Counted from the first letter of the stretch, positions 7,873 to 17,283 are shown. The stretch: 32,892 nt of DNA from Bacteroidota bacterium (GCA_030706785.1 JAUZNW010000022.1:1-32892), one strand, 5' to 3'. Notes: a model not told the origin generated them from the sequence alone. Translations and numbers: made by a program.

Positions 7873-9684
7873 ATGGGAACAAACCTGAACTATGGCATAA
7901 TCGGTAATTGTAGGAGCAATGCTTTGGTTTCGGAACAGGGATCAATAGACTGGTGCTGTCTTCCTGATCCTGATGCACCATCGGTATTTGCACGAATCCT
8001 CGACAATGAAAAAGGCGGGCACTTCAGTATCAGGGTTCAGGGAGACTATGTTACTTCCCAGAGATATGAGGGGAACACAAATATTCTGGTCACATCTTTC
8101 AAAAGCGAACTAAACATTTTTGAAATCATTGATTTCATGCCCAGGTACAAAACCGAGGATGGCGGTTATTATACCTCACCTGAACTGTACAGAATAATAC
8201 GATTGATAACAGGGAAGCCGGTAATACAGGTTGAATATGATCCAAGGCTTAACTATGCCATGCATGTAACTGCTCACGATATCCAGAGCAGCTACCTGAA
8301 GAGCTTTACAACTGATGGACGGTATGAATCAGTATATCTTTACTCAAACCTTCCATATAAACAAATACTTGAGAAACAATGGTTTGAGCTGTCAGAAGAT
8401 ATTTACCTCCTCCTTTGCTATAATCAGAAACTGATTGAAACCAGCATCAGCCGGGCCTGGCTTGAGTATAACCGGACCCTTGTTTACTGGCTTAACTGGT
8501 CGAACCGGAATACCAGATTCAGATTGTACCAGCCGGAGATTCTCAGGAGCGCTCTCGTACTGAAGCTGTTGACATATCAGAAGACAGGTGCCATAATCGC
8601 ATCAGTTACAACCTCAATCCCCGAAACTATTGGTGAAAAGCGCAACTGGGACTATCGTTACTGCTGGATCCGCGATTCCTCGATGATAATCAAGGCGCTT
8701 ATTGATACTGGTCATGTTGCATCAGCTGAACGCTTTCTGAGGTTCCTTCTTAATGTGAATGAGGGGAAGCATGAGGATATACAGATAATGTACGGAATAA
8801 GAGGAGAGAAAAAACTGGAGGAAAAAGTATTAAGGCATCTCGCGGGTTACCATGGCTCAGGACCTGTACGCGTCGGTAATTCAGCTTATATCCAGAAGCA
8901 AAATGATATTTACGGGATCCTTATTGATGCAATTTATCTCTCAATCACAAAATTCCCGTCAACCCTCGATACTACTGAGGAACTATGGACCTTTGTAAGG
9001 GGTATGATAGAAATGGTCAGCAGAAACTGGCAAAAGCCTGACCGCGGCATATGGGAGATCAGGGGTGAAAACAGGCATTTTGTATTTTCAAAAATGCTTT
9101 CATGGGTGGCAGCTGACAGGGGCTGCAGGATCGCACGGATGCTGAACAAAAATTCGTACGTCAATGCCTGGTCGGAGCTTCAGGAAATAATAAGGGCTGA
9201 TATACTGAATAAAGGCTGGGATCCCGGGATCAAGTCATTCACGCAATCATACGGAGGCAAGGACCTTGACGCATCCATTTTACTGATGGAAGATTATGGA
9301 TTTATAGAAGCGTCAGATCCGATGTATATAAGTACAGTACTGAAAATCAAGGAACAATTAACGGCTAATGGGATGATGTTCCGATACATTAACAGGGATG
9401 ATTTCGGTGTTCCCCGCAATTCAATGGTTATCTGTACATTCTGGCTGATAAACAGTCTGTATAAAATCGGATTTAAGGAAGAAGCAGTTACCCTTTTCGA
9501 AAATATGCTTAAGTGTTCGAATCACCTCGGGCTGTTCAGTGAACATATTGAGATTTCCACCTGTCAGCTTCTTGGCAATTTCCCCCACGGCTACTCCCAT
9601 ATCGGAGTGATCCGCTCTGCACTGCTGCTGAACGGATTTGAACCAAAAATTGAAGAAGACAGGTTAACCTTCAGGAAACCCTGA
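7873..9684 (+). CDS. Glycoside hydrolase family 15 (trehalase/glucoamylase-like)
   Basis: A 603-residue cytosolic enzyme with no signal peptide. The N-terminus (YGIIGNCRSNALVSEQGSIDWCCLPDPDAPSVF) is the typical beta-domain of bacterial GH15 proteins. The (alpha/alpha)6 barrel shows RNWDYRYCWIRDSS (W259-D268) and the HLAGY..SGPVRVGNSAYIQKQNDIYG region. The C-terminal GLFSEHIE...LGNFPHGYSHIG holds the probable catalytic base E557. GH15 enzymes release glucose from alpha-glucans or, in some bacteria, hydrolyse trehalose. Because it is four bases from trehalose-phosphate phosphatase and is followed by trehalose-phosphate synthase, a role in trehalose turnover is the best inference; glucoamylase is the alternative. 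Confidence 0.88.
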   Translation: MGTNLNYGIIGNCRSNALVSEQGSIDWCCLPDPDAPSVFARILDNEKGGHFSIRVQGDYVTSQRYEGNTNILVTSFKSELNIFEIIDFMPRYKTEDGGYYTSPELYRIIRLITGKPVIQVEYDPRLNYAMHVTAHDIQSSYLKSFTTDGRYESVYLYSNLPYKQILEKQWFELSEDIYLLLCYNQKLIETSISRAWLEYNRTLVYWLNWSNRNTRFRLYQPEILRSALVLKLLTYQKTGAIIASVTTSIPETIGEKRNWDYRYCWIRDSSMIIKALIDTGHVASAERFLRFLLNVNEGKHEDIQIMYGIRGEKKLEEKVLRHLAGYHGSGPVRVGNSAYIQKQNDIYGILIDAIYLSITKFPSTLDTTEELWTFVRGMIEMVSRNWQKPDRGIWEIRGENRHFVFSKMLSWVAADRGCRIARMLNKNSYVNAWSELQEIIRADILNKGWDPGIKSFTQSYGGKDLDASILLMEDYGFIEASDPMYISTVLKIKEQLTANGMMFRYINRDDFGVPRNSMVICTFWLINSLYKIGFKEEAVTLFENMLKCSNHLGLFSEHIEISTCQLLGNFPHGYSHIGVIRSALLLNGFEPKIEEDRLTFRKP

Positions 9685-9688
9685 TAAT

Positions 9689-10468
9689 ATGGATGGTTCA
9701 GCAATTGATAAACAGATCGAGGAACTTACAGAACATGCCATAAAGGCAGGTTCCAGATTGATCCTGCTCGATTTCGACGGTACCCTGGTGGATTTTACAA
9801 CCGATCCTGTAACCACGAGACCATCAAAGGAGCTGCTTGAACTTCTAGAAAAGCTTGCCTCCGGTCCGCAGAATCAATTAATAATTATTTCCGGGAGAAA
9901 ACAGGATGAGATTGACAGGCTGGTCGGTCATCTGCCGATCGATATTTTAGCTGAACACGGGGCTTTCATAAGAGAAAACAGTCACTGGAAGACTCTCCTA
10001 AACTGCAGTACAGATTGGAAGGATGAAGTGCAATCTGTTATGGAAAAGTATAAGGAGATAACCTCTGGTTCATTCATCGAGGAAAAGATATATTCCCTTG
10101 CATGGCATTACAGGAAATCTCAACCGGGTACAGGTGAGGCCAACGCAAAGGCCATGATCAGAGAGCTCGATAAGATCGTATCTGAGCAACACATTAAAAT
10201 TCTCCGGGGCAAAAAAGTTGTGGAAATCATCGGGGAAAATATAAACAAAGGTGTGGCAACACAATACCTGATCAATCGTAATAAATACGATTTTATCCTT
10301 GCCATTGGTGACGATATAACAGATGAAGACATGTTCAGGATCCTGATCAATAACAGTCATGCCTTTACAGTAAAAATAGGAAAAGGAGATACTTTTGCCA
10401 GATACAGGCTTAACAACAATCAGCAGGTAATGCATCTATTGAAAAGACTGCAGATCGCTTTGAACTGA
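9689..10468 (+). CDS. otsB: Trehalose-6-phosphate phosphatase
   Basis: A 259-residue HAD-superfamily phosphatase. The nucleophile motif is D28-F-D30-G-T, followed by IISGR near 68-72, AEHGAFIRE in the cap entry region, and GDDITDEDMF as the Mg-binding motif near 209-218. These are the standard OtsB signatures and the length is normal for the family. It removes phosphate from trehalose 6-phosphate to give trehalose in the cytosol. It starts four bases after the GH15 stop and is followed 35 bases later by the synthase, so all three genes are very likely one transcript. Confidence 0.94.
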   Translation: MDGSAIDKQIEELTEHAIKAGSRLILLDFDGTLVDFTTDPVTTRPSKELLELLEKLASGPQNQLIIISGRKQDEIDRLVGHLPIDILAEHGAFIRENSHWKTLLNCSTDWKDEVQSVMEKYKEITSGSFIEEKIYSLAWHYRKSQPGTGEANAKAMIRELDKIVSEQHIKILRGKKVVEIIGENINKGVATQYLINRNKYDFILAIGDDITDEDMFRILINNSHAFTVKIGKGDTFARYRLNNNQQVMHLLKRLQIALN

Positions 10469-10503
10469 ACTTATCTCGATAAAATCGTATAAAGACAAAA
10501 GAG

Positions 10504-12732
10504 ATGAAAATAAACTTTGCTTTCATATTTTCAGTGCTTCTGGCAGTAGGTCTGGTTTCGCTCGGATTCACCTTTTTTGAGGTTTCAAAGGAACGAAACC
10601 GCCTTAAGGCTGAGCTTGAAAACAGAAGCTCACTTATTTCTCAGGAATTCAACAACTTATTGCCAAAAGGTCCTGATTTAAAAGATCAGACATATGATAC
10701 CAGGATTTCCGACAGCCTGAGTACGAAGTACAATCTGCTGGGTGTGGCAATATATTATGGTCAATTCCAGCTGGTCGCAATGAACTCTGAGGTTCGGCCT
10801 TTTCTTAAGGAAACAAGGGATTATGTTGCACAATCTATCAGTACAGGTACTCCGTTTGGAAATTTTTTCACTATTGCGGGAAGAACTGTTTATCAATATA
10901 TAAAACCTTCTGTGGGTGACCAATATGAAAAATATGCCGTGATTATTTATTCCGACGCTGAATATATCAGCAACATCACTGAAAAAATATTCATTGGAAA
11001 TTTTATAAGATTATTTATCCAGGTGCTGCTTCTGGTCATTGCTACCACATTCCTTATCCGATGGGGAATTTTCAGGCCGATAAACAAGATAGTAAACTGG
11101 CTGAGAGCTGTAAAGGATGGTAAAATTGAAACTCTGGATGAAAAGCCTCCTGTTAAATTCCTTGAACCTCTTCATAAGGAGATCACCAACCTTGCCTACG
11201 CCATGCAGGAGGCACGTGCCACAGCTGAAGAGGAAGCAAAGCTGCGGTCAACGGGGGAGGCTATCTGGACACCCGACCGGCTGAAGGAAGAGGTGAAAAA
11301 GATTTTACCTGATAAAATGCTGATTGTTGTTTCAAACCGTGAACCATATATGCATGTCCATCAGGGGAAAGAGATAAAATGTATAGTCCCTGCGAGTGGC
11401 ATGGTAACTGCAGTGGAGCCTATCCTGAAAGCCTGCGGCGGATTGTGGATAGCTTCCGGAACGGGTGACGCTGACAGGGAAACTGTCGACAAACAAAATA
11501 AGATACTTGTCCCTCCGGATGAAGAAAAATATACGTTGAAACGGATCTGGGTATCAAAAGAGGAGGAGGATCATTTTTATTACGGTTTTTCCAACGAAGG
11601 AATCTGGCCTTTATGCCATCTTGCACACACCCGCCCTATTTTCAGGGAGGAAGACTGGAATTATTACAAAAAAGTGAACAGCAGGTTTGCCCGGGCAGTA
11701 CTCGAGGAAGTTACCAATATCAGAAATCCTTACGTGCTGGTCCAGGATTATCATTTTGCCCTTCTTCCGGAAATGATAAAAAAGGAACGGCCCGATGCAA
11801 TCGTTGCCATCTTCTGGCATATTCCCTGGCCCAATCCGGAATTTTTCAGCATCTGCCCCTGGCAGTCGGAAATTCTCCGTGGCATGCTGGGATCGGACCT
11901 GATAGGATTCCATACACAGTACCACTGCCACAATTTCCTTGAAACTGTAAATAATTCAATTGATTCGAGGGTGATAAAAGAGAACCTTTCCGTGAAGATA
12001 GGTGACCAGACCACCTATGTAAAGTCTTTCCCGATTAGCATAGCCTTCACTCTGAGGGACTATGACCGTAAGGATGAAAATCTGCAAACCTCCCGGGAGA
12101 TCCTGTCAAAGTACAATCTAGAAGCCCAATTAATGGGTATAGGAGTTGAAAGGATCGATTATACAAAAGGCATTATTGAAAGATTCCTTGCAATTGAAAA
12201 GTTCTTCGATAAATATCCGTCATACCAGGGTAAATTCACGTTTGTACAGATTGGAGCACCAAGCAGGACTGAAATAAAAAGCTATTCTGATATAATCATC
12301 AGGGTTGAGGCCGAGGCTGCAAGGATCAATGCCAGATACAGGATAAAGGACTGGAAGCCTATCCTGCTGCTGATGAAGCACCACAGCCACGAGGAAATAA
12401 TGCCTTTCTATAAGGCAGCCAATCTCTGCATGGTGACATCGCTTCATGACGGGATGAATCTTGTAGCAAAGGAATTTGTAGCTTCACGGAATAATAATGA
12501 CGGAGTTCTTATCCTGAGCAGGTTCGCCGGGGCAAGCCACGAACTTCAGGGTTCTATAATTGTTAATCCCTACAATACCGTTGAGATGTGCGATGCGATA
12601 AAGGCTGCTCTGGAAATGCCAAGGAAGACCCAGCAGAAACGGATGAAGCAGATGAGGCAGGTGATTGTAGAGCACAATATCTACTCGTGGGCTGCCAGCC
12701 TTCTGAGAACAATGGTATCAATCCAGGGCTGA
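10504..12732 (+). CDS. otsA: Membrane-anchored trehalose-6-phosphate synthase with sensor-like N-terminus
   Basis: A 742-residue protein. Residues ~272-740 are a GT20 glycosyltransferase: SNRE (R279), GGLW, VQDYHF, HIPWPNPEFF (H439), GFHTQYH, GVERIDYTKG (R550, K555) and DGMNLVAKEF (D649). Residues known to bind UDP-glucose and glucose 6-phosphate in E. coli OtsA appear present. The family's usual RDGMNL reads HDGMNL here (H648). About 270 residues precede the enzyme: TM1 ~4-25, an extracytoplasmic segment ~27-163, TM2 ~164-187 and a HAMP-like linker (RPINKIVNWL...) ~188-245. Ordinary OtsA (~470 residues) lacks this module. The likely reaction makes trehalose 6-phosphate at the inner face of the membrane, perhaps gated by an envelope signal. 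Glucosylglycerol-phosphate synthase is a less likely alternative because OtsB is adjacent. Confidence 0.88.
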   Translation: MKINFAFIFSVLLAVGLVSLGFTFFEVSKERNRLKAELENRSSLISQEFNNLLPKGPDLKDQTYDTRISDSLSTKYNLLGVAIYYGQFQLVAMNSEVRPFLKETRDYVAQSISTGTPFGNFFTIAGRTVYQYIKPSVGDQYEKYAVIIYSDAEYISNITEKIFIGNFIRLFIQVLLLVIATTFLIRWGIFRPINKIVNWLRAVKDGKIETLDEKPPVKFLEPLHKEITNLAYAMQEARATAEEEAKLRSTGEAIWTPDRLKEEVKKILPDKMLIVVSNREPYMHVHQGKEIKCIVPASGMVTAVEPILKACGGLWIASGTGDADRETVDKQNKILVPPDEEKYTLKRIWVSKEEEDHFYYGFSNEGIWPLCHLAHTRPIFREEDWNYYKKVNSRFARAVLEEVTNIRNPYVLVQDYHFALLPEMIKKERPDAIVAIFWHIPWPNPEFFSICPWQSEILRGMLGSDLIGFHTQYHCHNFLETVNNSIDSRVIKENLSVKIGDQTTYVKSFPISIAFTLRDYDRKDENLQTSREILSKYNLEAQLMGIGVERIDYTKGIIERFLAIEKFFDKYPSYQGKFTFVQIGAPSRTEIKSYSDIIIRVEAEAARINARYRIKDWKPILLLMKHHSHEEIMPFYKAANLCMVTSLHDGMNLVAKEFVASRNNNDGVLILSRFAGASHELQGSIIVNPYNTVEMCDAIKAALEMPRKTQQKRMKQMRQVIVEHNIYSWAASLLRTMVSIQG

Positions 12733-12750
12733 TTTCTCAAAATGAGAAAT
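12732..12750. promoter_or_regulatory. 19-bp palindrome, possible activator site or weak terminator
   Basis: ATTTCTCA (12732-12739) and TGAGAAAT (12743-12750) are perfect inverted repeats around AAA, starting at the otsA stop codon. The stem is AT-rich and followed by TTGTTTT, so a weak terminator for the trehalose operon is possible. Alternatively it lies about 110 bp upstream of a possible sigma-54 promoter, the usual distance for an NtrC-type enhancer site. A 14/17 match occurs at 17299-17315. Confidence 0.45.
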
Positions 12751-12847
12751 TGTTTTAAGTTCTGAATTTTAATAAGAGATTTACAGTGTAACTTAACGAT
12801 CTAAATGTGAACCGGATACAGTACAGTAAAATGACAGGCTGATCAAT

Positions 12848-12863
12848 TGGCACATTGTTGGAT
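12848..12863 (+). promoter_or_regulatory. Possible sigma-54 promoter of the two-component operon
   Basis: TGGCAC at 12848-12853 matches the -24 element exactly. At the right distance TGGAT stands where TTGCW is expected, so the -12 GC is degenerate. The predicted start would be near 12874, 22 bases before the receiver gene. The presence of a sigma-54 activator gene in this operon makes autoregulation plausible, but the -12 mismatch keeps confidence low. Confidence 0.3.
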
Positions 12864-12895
12864 AGCTGGTCACAGGTATAAAGGTTGACAGCGAA

Positions 12896-13327
12896 ATGAA
12901 AAAGCCAATTAACGTAATCGTGATCGATGATAATGAATATTATAACAAACTTCTGTCGGATGCCATTCTGCAAAGTGCTGCCTCAGCCCTGCATGATAAA
13001 AAGTATAAGCTGGTTCTGCGTTCATTTACCGATGCAGGTGAGTATATAAGGCAAATAAAATCTGGTGAGCTCAGGTGTGATGAGAGTATTATGTTTGTGG
13101 ACTACTATCTCGGGAAGGGAATTAACGGGGCTCACATCATAAAAATGATGAAGGAGAGCAGTTGCGATACCGTTATAGTGCTTCTTTCACAATCAAATGC
13201 AGTAAAAGGTAAAAACAACCTTATCAATTATGACTATTTTGTCGTTAAAGATAACCTGGCTCCGGCGCTTTGCTGCCTTTACCTTAAACAGTTTATTGAA
13301 AACAAGTATTCTGTCACTCTGGATTAA
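12896..13327 (+). CDS. Stand-alone response regulator receiver domain
   Basis: A 143-residue single-domain receiver with no output domain. The acidic pair is D11-D12, the phospho-acceptor is D69 in MFVDYYLG, the switch Ser lies in LLSQS, and the conserved Lys is K118 (FVVKDN). Between the acidic pocket and D69 there is an extra stretch (SAASALHDKKYKLVL) that makes the domain longer than usual. Its DNEYYNKLL segment closely matches DNEWYNKLL in the sigma-54 regulator of the same operon, so both may dock on the same kinase. Its stop codon directly abuts the ATG of the kinase gene. It may be a phosphate sink or an intermediate in a phosphorelay. Confidence 0.88.
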   Translation: MKKPINVIVIDDNEYYNKLLSDAILQSAASALHDKKYKLVLRSFTDAGEYIRQIKSGELRCDESIMFVDYYLGKGINGAHIIKMMKESSCDTVIVLLSQSNAVKGKNNLINYDYFVVKDNLAPALCCLYLKQFIENKYSVTLD

Positions 13328-15748
13328 ATGGCTGAATCCCTGGAAAAATCCCTGAACCGGAATTCTGTCCGGTTCAAGATCGGATTGCTGATGATGCTTG
13401 CAGTATTGCTTTTGTCAGCAACTTGTTACCTTTCATACCGCACTCTCTCCTCCGTGATTTCATCCATGAGGATCGATGTCAATCCGGAACTCAGACTTCT
13501 TAGCCTGAGGGAAATAGCAATGGACCTGCAGAAAGCTGAAAATTGCGTAAGGATATATACTGTTTCAAAAGATCCGCGTGACCTCAAGCCTTACTATCCG
13601 CTGATTTCCACTGTTGATGATAAGGCAACAGAATTAAGGACTGAATGCGGCAACGATACTGTTCTGCTGCAACAGACCGACACTCTCAGCAAGCTAATTG
13701 AAGAAAATATTGTTATCTGGAATCAGCTCCTTTCACTTAACAGGGATGACAAGATAGCTGCCTATCTGAAGGAATTGTCGGTCAAGCTTGACTCTGCCTC
13801 CCTCATCAACCAGAAGAAGGATAAGGGTATCCTGAAACGCGTTTTCAGCCGCAGTCCCAAAAGTCCGCTTAATGAACAGGAGGAAGCGGTCAATCTTGAC
13901 AAGGTTGTTCAGCAAAACATGACAACAAAGGAAGAGCTTATGTCCCGGGAGTCACAGCTTGCGACAACAAGCAGTGAGATCAAGGAAAAGTTTTATGACA
14001 TCATCACAAAAATGGAGACTGAGGTTTCCGACATCATTAAAGCCAGGGCTCTTGCTGCTGACCAGCTTGCGGGAAAAACTTACAAATGGCTTATAATGAT
14101 CTCAATTACCGGAGGGCTGCTGTCTATCCTTGTTCTCTTCGTAATCTTCAGGTATATCCGGAATGCCTATTCATACCAGATTGCACTGGAAAATTCCAAG
14201 GAAGAAGCTGAAAAGCTGTCAAGAACCAAGGAGCTATTCATGGCTAATATGAGCCATGAAATCAGAACACCTGTGACAGCGATTTCCGGCTTTACAGGGC
14301 AGCTTCTGCATGAATCATTCGACGAAAACACATCCCAATCTCTGAGAATAATCAAATCCTCCTCCGATCATCTTCTGAAAATAATCGATGATATTCTCGA
14401 TTTTTCCAAGCTGCAAAACGATAAGCTGAAGCTTGAAAAGGTGCATTTCAGTATTAGCCGCCTGGTTGAGGATGTGTACCTTATGTTTGAAAACCAGGCC
14501 CTGAAGAACAATACAACATTGACCTGTTCCCTTGACCCTGAGACTCCCCCCGTACTGCTGGGCGATCCTTACAGGCTGAAACAGATAATGATAAACCTTG
14601 TCAGCAATTCAGTCAAGTTCACCCGGAACGGAAATGTAAGTTTCTCTGTAAAAGGGATCCCAAAGAAAGACGGCGGGATTGAGCTTATTATGGAATTCAC
14701 TGATAACGGAATAGGAATTGATGAATCCAAGCTTAATCTCGTTTTTGAGGATTTCACCCAGGCCGAGATGAGTACGACCCGCAAATACGGTGGTTCAGGG
14801 CTCGGGCTGTCGATCGTGAAGAAACTGGTAGACCTGCACAAGGGAACAATCGACCTGAAAAGCAGGAAGAATCTTGGAACGAAGATTACAGTAACGATGC
14901 CTTATTTAACGGGTGATGAGAAGCAGGTCAGACCGGAAGCAGGTCCTCCTGTTTCAATACCGGAAAGTATAGCCGGGATGAAAGCTCTGATTGTTGACGA
15001 CGAAGAATACAACCGCATGCTGTTGAAGAAAATGCTTGAAAGGTGGAACATAAACTGCCAGGAAGCGGTAAACGGGATGGAAGCTCTTGAGCTACTTAAG
15101 GAAGACAGGTTTGATATTCTTTTCATGGATATGAGGATGCCGGGGATTGACGGACTGAAGACTACAAGGTTCATCCGTGATGAAATGAAAATTCCAGAAA
15201 CGCAGATGCCTGTCATTCTGATTTCTGCAGCTACGCCCCCTGACGATAAAGAAAAATACAGAAAAGCCGGCATGAGCGCATTCCTGAATAAGCCATTTAC
15301 CGAAGAATCGGTGATGACGGCAATCGTTGAGGTGACTCATAGCGCTTCATTGACGCCGTCCCCGCAGACTGAAGTCAGGGTTTCCGACCAACCGGATTCA
15401 AACGGCAAGATCAATCTTGATAACCTTATCCATATTTCCGGCGGTGATCAGCAATTTGTGAAACAGATGCTGGCCTCATTCATAAGCACCACTGATAAAG
15501 GCCTTAAAGAAATGCAGGATGCAGTGACATCACATCAATGGGATTCAGTTGCCGATCTTGCCCATAAGATCCTGCCGCCATGCCGTCATATCGGGGCAAT
15601 GGGCCTTTATAGCATCCTGAACAGAATTGAAAAGAGCATAAGGGATAACAACGACACCGGATCTGTTGAAGCCTTGACAGACAAATCCCTCAATGAATTC
15701 AGGGTGGTCAGCAATCTCCTTAACGAACAGATATCAAAACTGAACTAA
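13328..15748 (+). CDS. Hybrid sensor histidine kinase with receiver and HPt domains
   Basis: An 806-residue kinase in the inner membrane. TM1 is ~17-38 and TM2 ~253-275, bracketing a ~215-residue, mostly helical extracytoplasmic sensor. HisKA follows with NMSHEIRTP (phospho-His H310), then HATPase_c with N box (NLVSNSVKF), DNGIGI, and GGSGLGLSIVKKLV. A receiver domain (~540-660) has phospho-acceptor D601 in LFMDMRMP. A C-terminal HPt domain (~690-800) has H746 in LAHKILPPCRHIGA. This gives a complete His-Asp-His phosphorelay that could pass phosphate to the stand-alone receiver or the sigma-54 regulator next door. The gene begins without any gap after the receiver gene. The signal is unknown. 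Confidence 0.93.
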   Translation: MAESLEKSLNRNSVRFKIGLLMMLAVLLLSATCYLSYRTLSSVISSMRIDVNPELRLLSLREIAMDLQKAENCVRIYTVSKDPRDLKPYYPLISTVDDKATELRTECGNDTVLLQQTDTLSKLIEENIVIWNQLLSLNRDDKIAAYLKELSVKLDSASLINQKKDKGILKRVFSRSPKSPLNEQEEAVNLDKVVQQNMTTKEELMSRESQLATTSSEIKEKFYDIITKMETEVSDIIKARALAADQLAGKTYKWLIMISITGGLLSILVLFVIFRYIRNAYSYQIALENSKEEAEKLSRTKELFMANMSHEIRTPVTAISGFTGQLLHESFDENTSQSLRIIKSSSDHLLKIIDDILDFSKLQNDKLKLEKVHFSISRLVEDVYLMFENQALKNNTTLTCSLDPETPPVLLGDPYRLKQIMINLVSNSVKFTRNGNVSFSVKGIPKKDGGIELIMEFTDNGIGIDESKLNLVFEDFTQAEMSTTRKYGGSGLGLSIVKKLVDLHKGTIDLKSRKNLGTKITVTMPYLTGDEKQVRPEAGPPVSIPESIAGMKALIVDDEEYNRMLLKKMLERWNINCQEAVNGMEALELLKEDRFDILFMDMRMPGIDGLKTTRFIRDEMKIPETQMPVILISAATPPDDKEKYRKAGMSAFLNKPFTEESVMTAIVEVTHSASLTPSPQTEVRVSDQPDSNGKINLDNLIHISGGDQQFVKQMLASFISTTDKGLKEMQDAVTSHQWDSVADLAHKILPPCRHIGAMGLYSILNRIEKSIRDNNDTGSVEALTDKSLNEFRVVSNLLNEQISKLN

Positions 15749-15823
15749 AATACCGGGAAATCCGTTCACATTTTGCTAATTTGCAGCCTGAAGTGTTTGG
15801 CTATAACCGGTAAGTAATCCCGT

Positions 15824-17182
15824 ATGACAGAAATGTCCGTTAAAATCTTTGTGGTAGAGGACAACGAATGGTATAATAAACTTCTGGTCCATACTCTTTC
15901 CCTGAATCCCGATTATGAGATAAAGAGCTTCTTTACAGGAAGGGATTTTCTTAATTGTCTGAATGAAGCGCCTGATATAGTGACTCTTGATTACAGACTG
16001 CCTGATATCTCAGGTCTTGATGTGCTGAAAAGGATCAGGCAGGAAAACAGTGATATCCAGGTGATACTGATATCTGAACAGGAGGATATCAATATGGTGG
16101 TAACCCTGTTGAAGCTTGGTGCCTATGATTACATAACCAAATCGGAGGATATCAGGGATCGCCTTCTGAATACTGTTCAGAACATACGGAATGATATCGG
16201 GCTCAAAAATGAGATCTCAACCCTCCGCAGGGAAGTTCAGAAAAAATACAGCTTCAGTCAGACCATTCTTGGTGAAAGCAAGGCAATTAAGAATGTTTAC
16301 GAGCTTATAAGGAAAGCCGTCGACACGAACATCACGGTAATTATATCCGGCGAGACCGGAACCGGGAAAGAGCTGGTTGCAAAGGCTATACACTACAATT
16401 CAAAAAGGAAGGATAAATCGTTTGTAGCCGTAAATGTACCTGCAATACCTTCTGAACTGATTGAGAGTGAGCTATTCGGTCATGAAAAGGGAGCATTCAC
16501 AGGCGCCTCTGCACGTCGCATCGGGCGGTTCGAAGAGGCCGATGGAGGTACGCTCTTTCTTGATGAGATCGGAGAAATGGAGCCCAATCTGCAGACAAAG
16601 CTTCTGCGGGTCCTGCAGGAGAAGGAGATCGTTAGGGTAGGGAGCAATAAACCTGTGAAAACCGATTGCCGTATCATAGCTGCAACAAATAAGAATCTTA
16701 AAAAGGAAGTCAGGGAAGGAAGATTCAGGGATGATCTGTACTACAGGCTATTAGGACTACCTATCGATCTGCCTCCCCTGCGGGAAAGGGGTAATGATAT
16801 ACTGGTACTTGCACGGCACTTCATCGATGAATTCAGCCACGAGAATAAAATTCCTGTCAAGAGGCTTTCCCCACAGGCACAGAAAATGCTTCTGAGCTAC
16901 TCTTTTCCCGGAAATGTAAGGGAGCTTAAATCAATGGTTGAGCTAGCGGTTACATTATCGGTTAATGAGGAGATCGAACTGTCAGATCTTGCAATTGACA
17001 CCGTCCAGATCCTGCCGGTCAAAGGTGGCGATATGACCCTCAGGGAATATGAGCTGATGATCATCAAATCAACACTGAATAAGTTCAACAATGATATCAG
17101 CCTAACTGCCAAAAAGCTGGATATAGGTGTTTCGACCATCTACCGGTTGCTTAAGGAGGAACGGGAAGGTGAAAATCTATAA
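15824..17182 (+). CDS. Sigma-54-dependent response regulator, NtrC family
   Basis: A 452-residue activator. Receiver domain ~5-125 with phospho-acceptor D56 (TLDYRLP) and conserved K106. AAA+ domain ~145-390 with Walker A GETGTGKE (176-183), the sigma-54 contact loop GAFTGA (223-228), Walker B GGTLFLDEIGE, and R-finger region RFRDDLYYRL. A Fis-type HTH ends the protein (LTAKKLDIGVSTIYRLLKEE). It should oligomerise on phosphorylation and drive open-complex formation at -24/-12 promoters. It follows the kinase by 75 bases in the same orientation and is the probable final output of the phosphorelay. Candidate binding sites are the palindrome at 12732-12750 and related sites at 17284-17315. Confidence 0.94.
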   Translation: MTEMSVKIFVVEDNEWYNKLLVHTLSLNPDYEIKSFFTGRDFLNCLNEAPDIVTLDYRLPDISGLDVLKRIRQENSDIQVILISEQEDINMVVTLLKLGAYDYITKSEDIRDRLLNTVQNIRNDIGLKNEISTLRREVQKKYSFSQTILGESKAIKNVYELIRKAVDTNITVIISGETGTGKELVAKAIHYNSKRKDKSFVAVNVPAIPSELIESELFGHEKGAFTGASARRIGRFEEADGGTLFLDEIGEMEPNLQTKLLRVLQEKEIVRVGSNKPVKTDCRIIAATNKNLKKEVREGRFRDDLYYRLLGLPIDLPPLRERGNDILVLARHFIDEFSHENKIPVKRLSPQAQKMLLSYSFPGNVRELKSMVELAVTLSVNEEIELSDLAIDTVQILPVKGGDMTLREYELMIIKSTLNKFNNDISLTAKKLDIGVSTIYRLLKEEREGENL

Positions 17183-17283
17183 TAAATTACCTCTCTTATC
17201 TGTATACCATGTGTGTAGCCCCTTGTATTCTATCTGTGTAGTCCAAACATCCGGGAGAGGGGGATTGAGAGGGTGAAGTTTCC

